From: CAZPCZ01 sp964585225
GTDB taxonomy: Bacteria; Patescibacteriota; Patescibacteriia; JACPHY01
Length of the DNA stretch: 36,201 nucleotides
Direction: 5' to 3'
Assembly (NCBI GenBank): GCA_964585225.1
Contig: CAZPCZ010000005.1
Coordinates: 1 to 36,201, forward strand
Shown: positions 35,874-36,201 of the stretch, piece after piece
Layout: each line of letters begins with the position of its first letter
How positions within the stretch are numbered: position 1 is the first letter of the stretch
Notes under the pieces: generated by a model
Told to the model about the DNA's origin: nothing
Databases searched by the model: none
What the model saw: only the letters and a program-made list of their open reading frames with translations
Position numbers and translations under genes: made by a program

Positions 35874-35994
35874 GCACGAAAAATGCAAAATTTCTAATTC
35901 CTAATTTCTAAATAAACCCCAAGCACCAAACCTCAATTGGTGGTTGGGGATTGGGTATTATTTAGGTCAATTAGAAATTAGAGCACTTAGAAAT
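35874..35994. repeat. AT-rich TTAGAAATTAG inverted repeat upstream of dnaX
   Basis: TTTCTAATTCCTAATTTCTAA on one side and TTAGAAATTAG...TTAGAAATTT on the other, with CCCCAA/TTGGGG words between. Strongly A+T-rich compared with the window. It contains the dnaX upstream region but no clear promoter consensus. Confidence 0.6.
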
Positions 35995-36201
35995 TTACCG
36001 CTTAATGATATTCTCCACGGCAGCCCATGTCGCCGGAGATCCTGCGGGGACGAGCACGACCGCTTCGTCGCGGCCCTCGAGATGCGGCCGAGCAACCGCG
36101 CCGTGGTGCACCATGCCGGCACCTACATGGCGACGCTGCCCGAGGGCACCACCGTCGTCGACGGGCTCCCGTACGGGCCCGACGGCACGCTGCTGACGCG
36201 A
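35995..36201. other. Window end with unresolved coding: possible foreign/chimeric fragment
   Basis: Two frames are open to the window edge. On the plus strand, codons 36049-36201 read DEHDRFVAALEMRPSNRAVV, then HHAGTYMATLPEGTT..., reminiscent of monooxygenase/cytochrome-linked proteins with a P.N..VVHH motif, with almost every third base G or C. On the minus strand a frame ends ...VPAGSPATWAAVENIIKR at a stop at 35995. The two cannot both be real genes over 36049-36201. The change in base composition near 36045 suggests a contig-end chimera; alternatively the minus frame is the end of a real upstream gene. Confidence 0.35.

Noticed and set aside
34860..35897. Plus-strand open frame over dnaX
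   Set aside because: Shadow of a gene with unmistakable clamp-loader motifs.

Overview
The window reads like a high-GC member of the Candidate Phyla Radiation (Patescibacteria). This is inferred from gene content: a compact type IV pilus cluster with several prepilins, secreted proteins with GxAW...GWIS repeats, C-terminal IYxRxP...DW helical repeats, a tiny CxxC zinc protein, and housekeeping genes packed on one strand. I cannot place it below phylum level. Every gene except one rhomboid protease lies on the minus strand, so transcription runs from high to low coordinates.

Layout in transcription order. The window's right end (about 35995-36201) looks like a foreign or chimeric fragment. 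dnaX (34188-35873) is followed by a tRNA-Gln module: a broken tRNA-Gln remnant interrupted by two palindromes, a small GIY-YIG nuclease ORF, an intact tRNA-Gln(CTG), and an 83-bp tandem array containing a 100-N assembly gap. Next come a divergent pair (rhomboid protease on plus; a 576-aa protein with Fis-like HTH segments on minus), a secreted BNR/CARDB protein, two DoxX proteins, a zinc protein, a ribosome hibernation factor, murJ, a REP-associated (Y1/RAYT) transposase, an alpha/beta hydrolase, lepA, a 32-aa membrane peptide, a CARDB-like membrane protein, recJ and rnhA.

The pilus block follows: an 819-aa Cys-rich secreted protein, pilM, pilN, pilO, a 90-aa membrane protein, pilB, pilC, major pilin, pilD and four prepilin/minor pilin genes, one of them fused to a DUF559 nuclease. 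ligA, an AAA ATPase and a truncated zinc/beta-propeller protein complete the window. Together the pil genes make the cytoplasmic ATPase, the inner-membrane platform and alignment proteins, the prepilin peptidase and the pilins of one machine. No pilT is visible here.

The most striking signal is the load of short repeats. At least eight families (30-bp double hairpins, AGAGGGG/GTAACTCCCC inverted repeats, GAGTGAT-type and GGCGTGA-type tandem repeats, GGTCAAATGTCAA elements, CAGGATGA/GATCCTTCG elements, GATTCCTGATTC elements and GACCCC/GGGGTC palindromes) sit between genes and also in frame inside conserved genes. ligA has four such inserts, lepA three, dnaX two, recJ two, pilM and pilD one each. 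Three candidate mobility enzymes are present, each tied to repeats or to a duplicated target: DUF559 nuclease with flanking inverted repeats, GIY-YIG nuclease between two tRNA-Gln copies, and RAYT transposase between GACCCC palindromes. This resembles Rickettsia palindromic elements in logic but involves several unrelated families at once.
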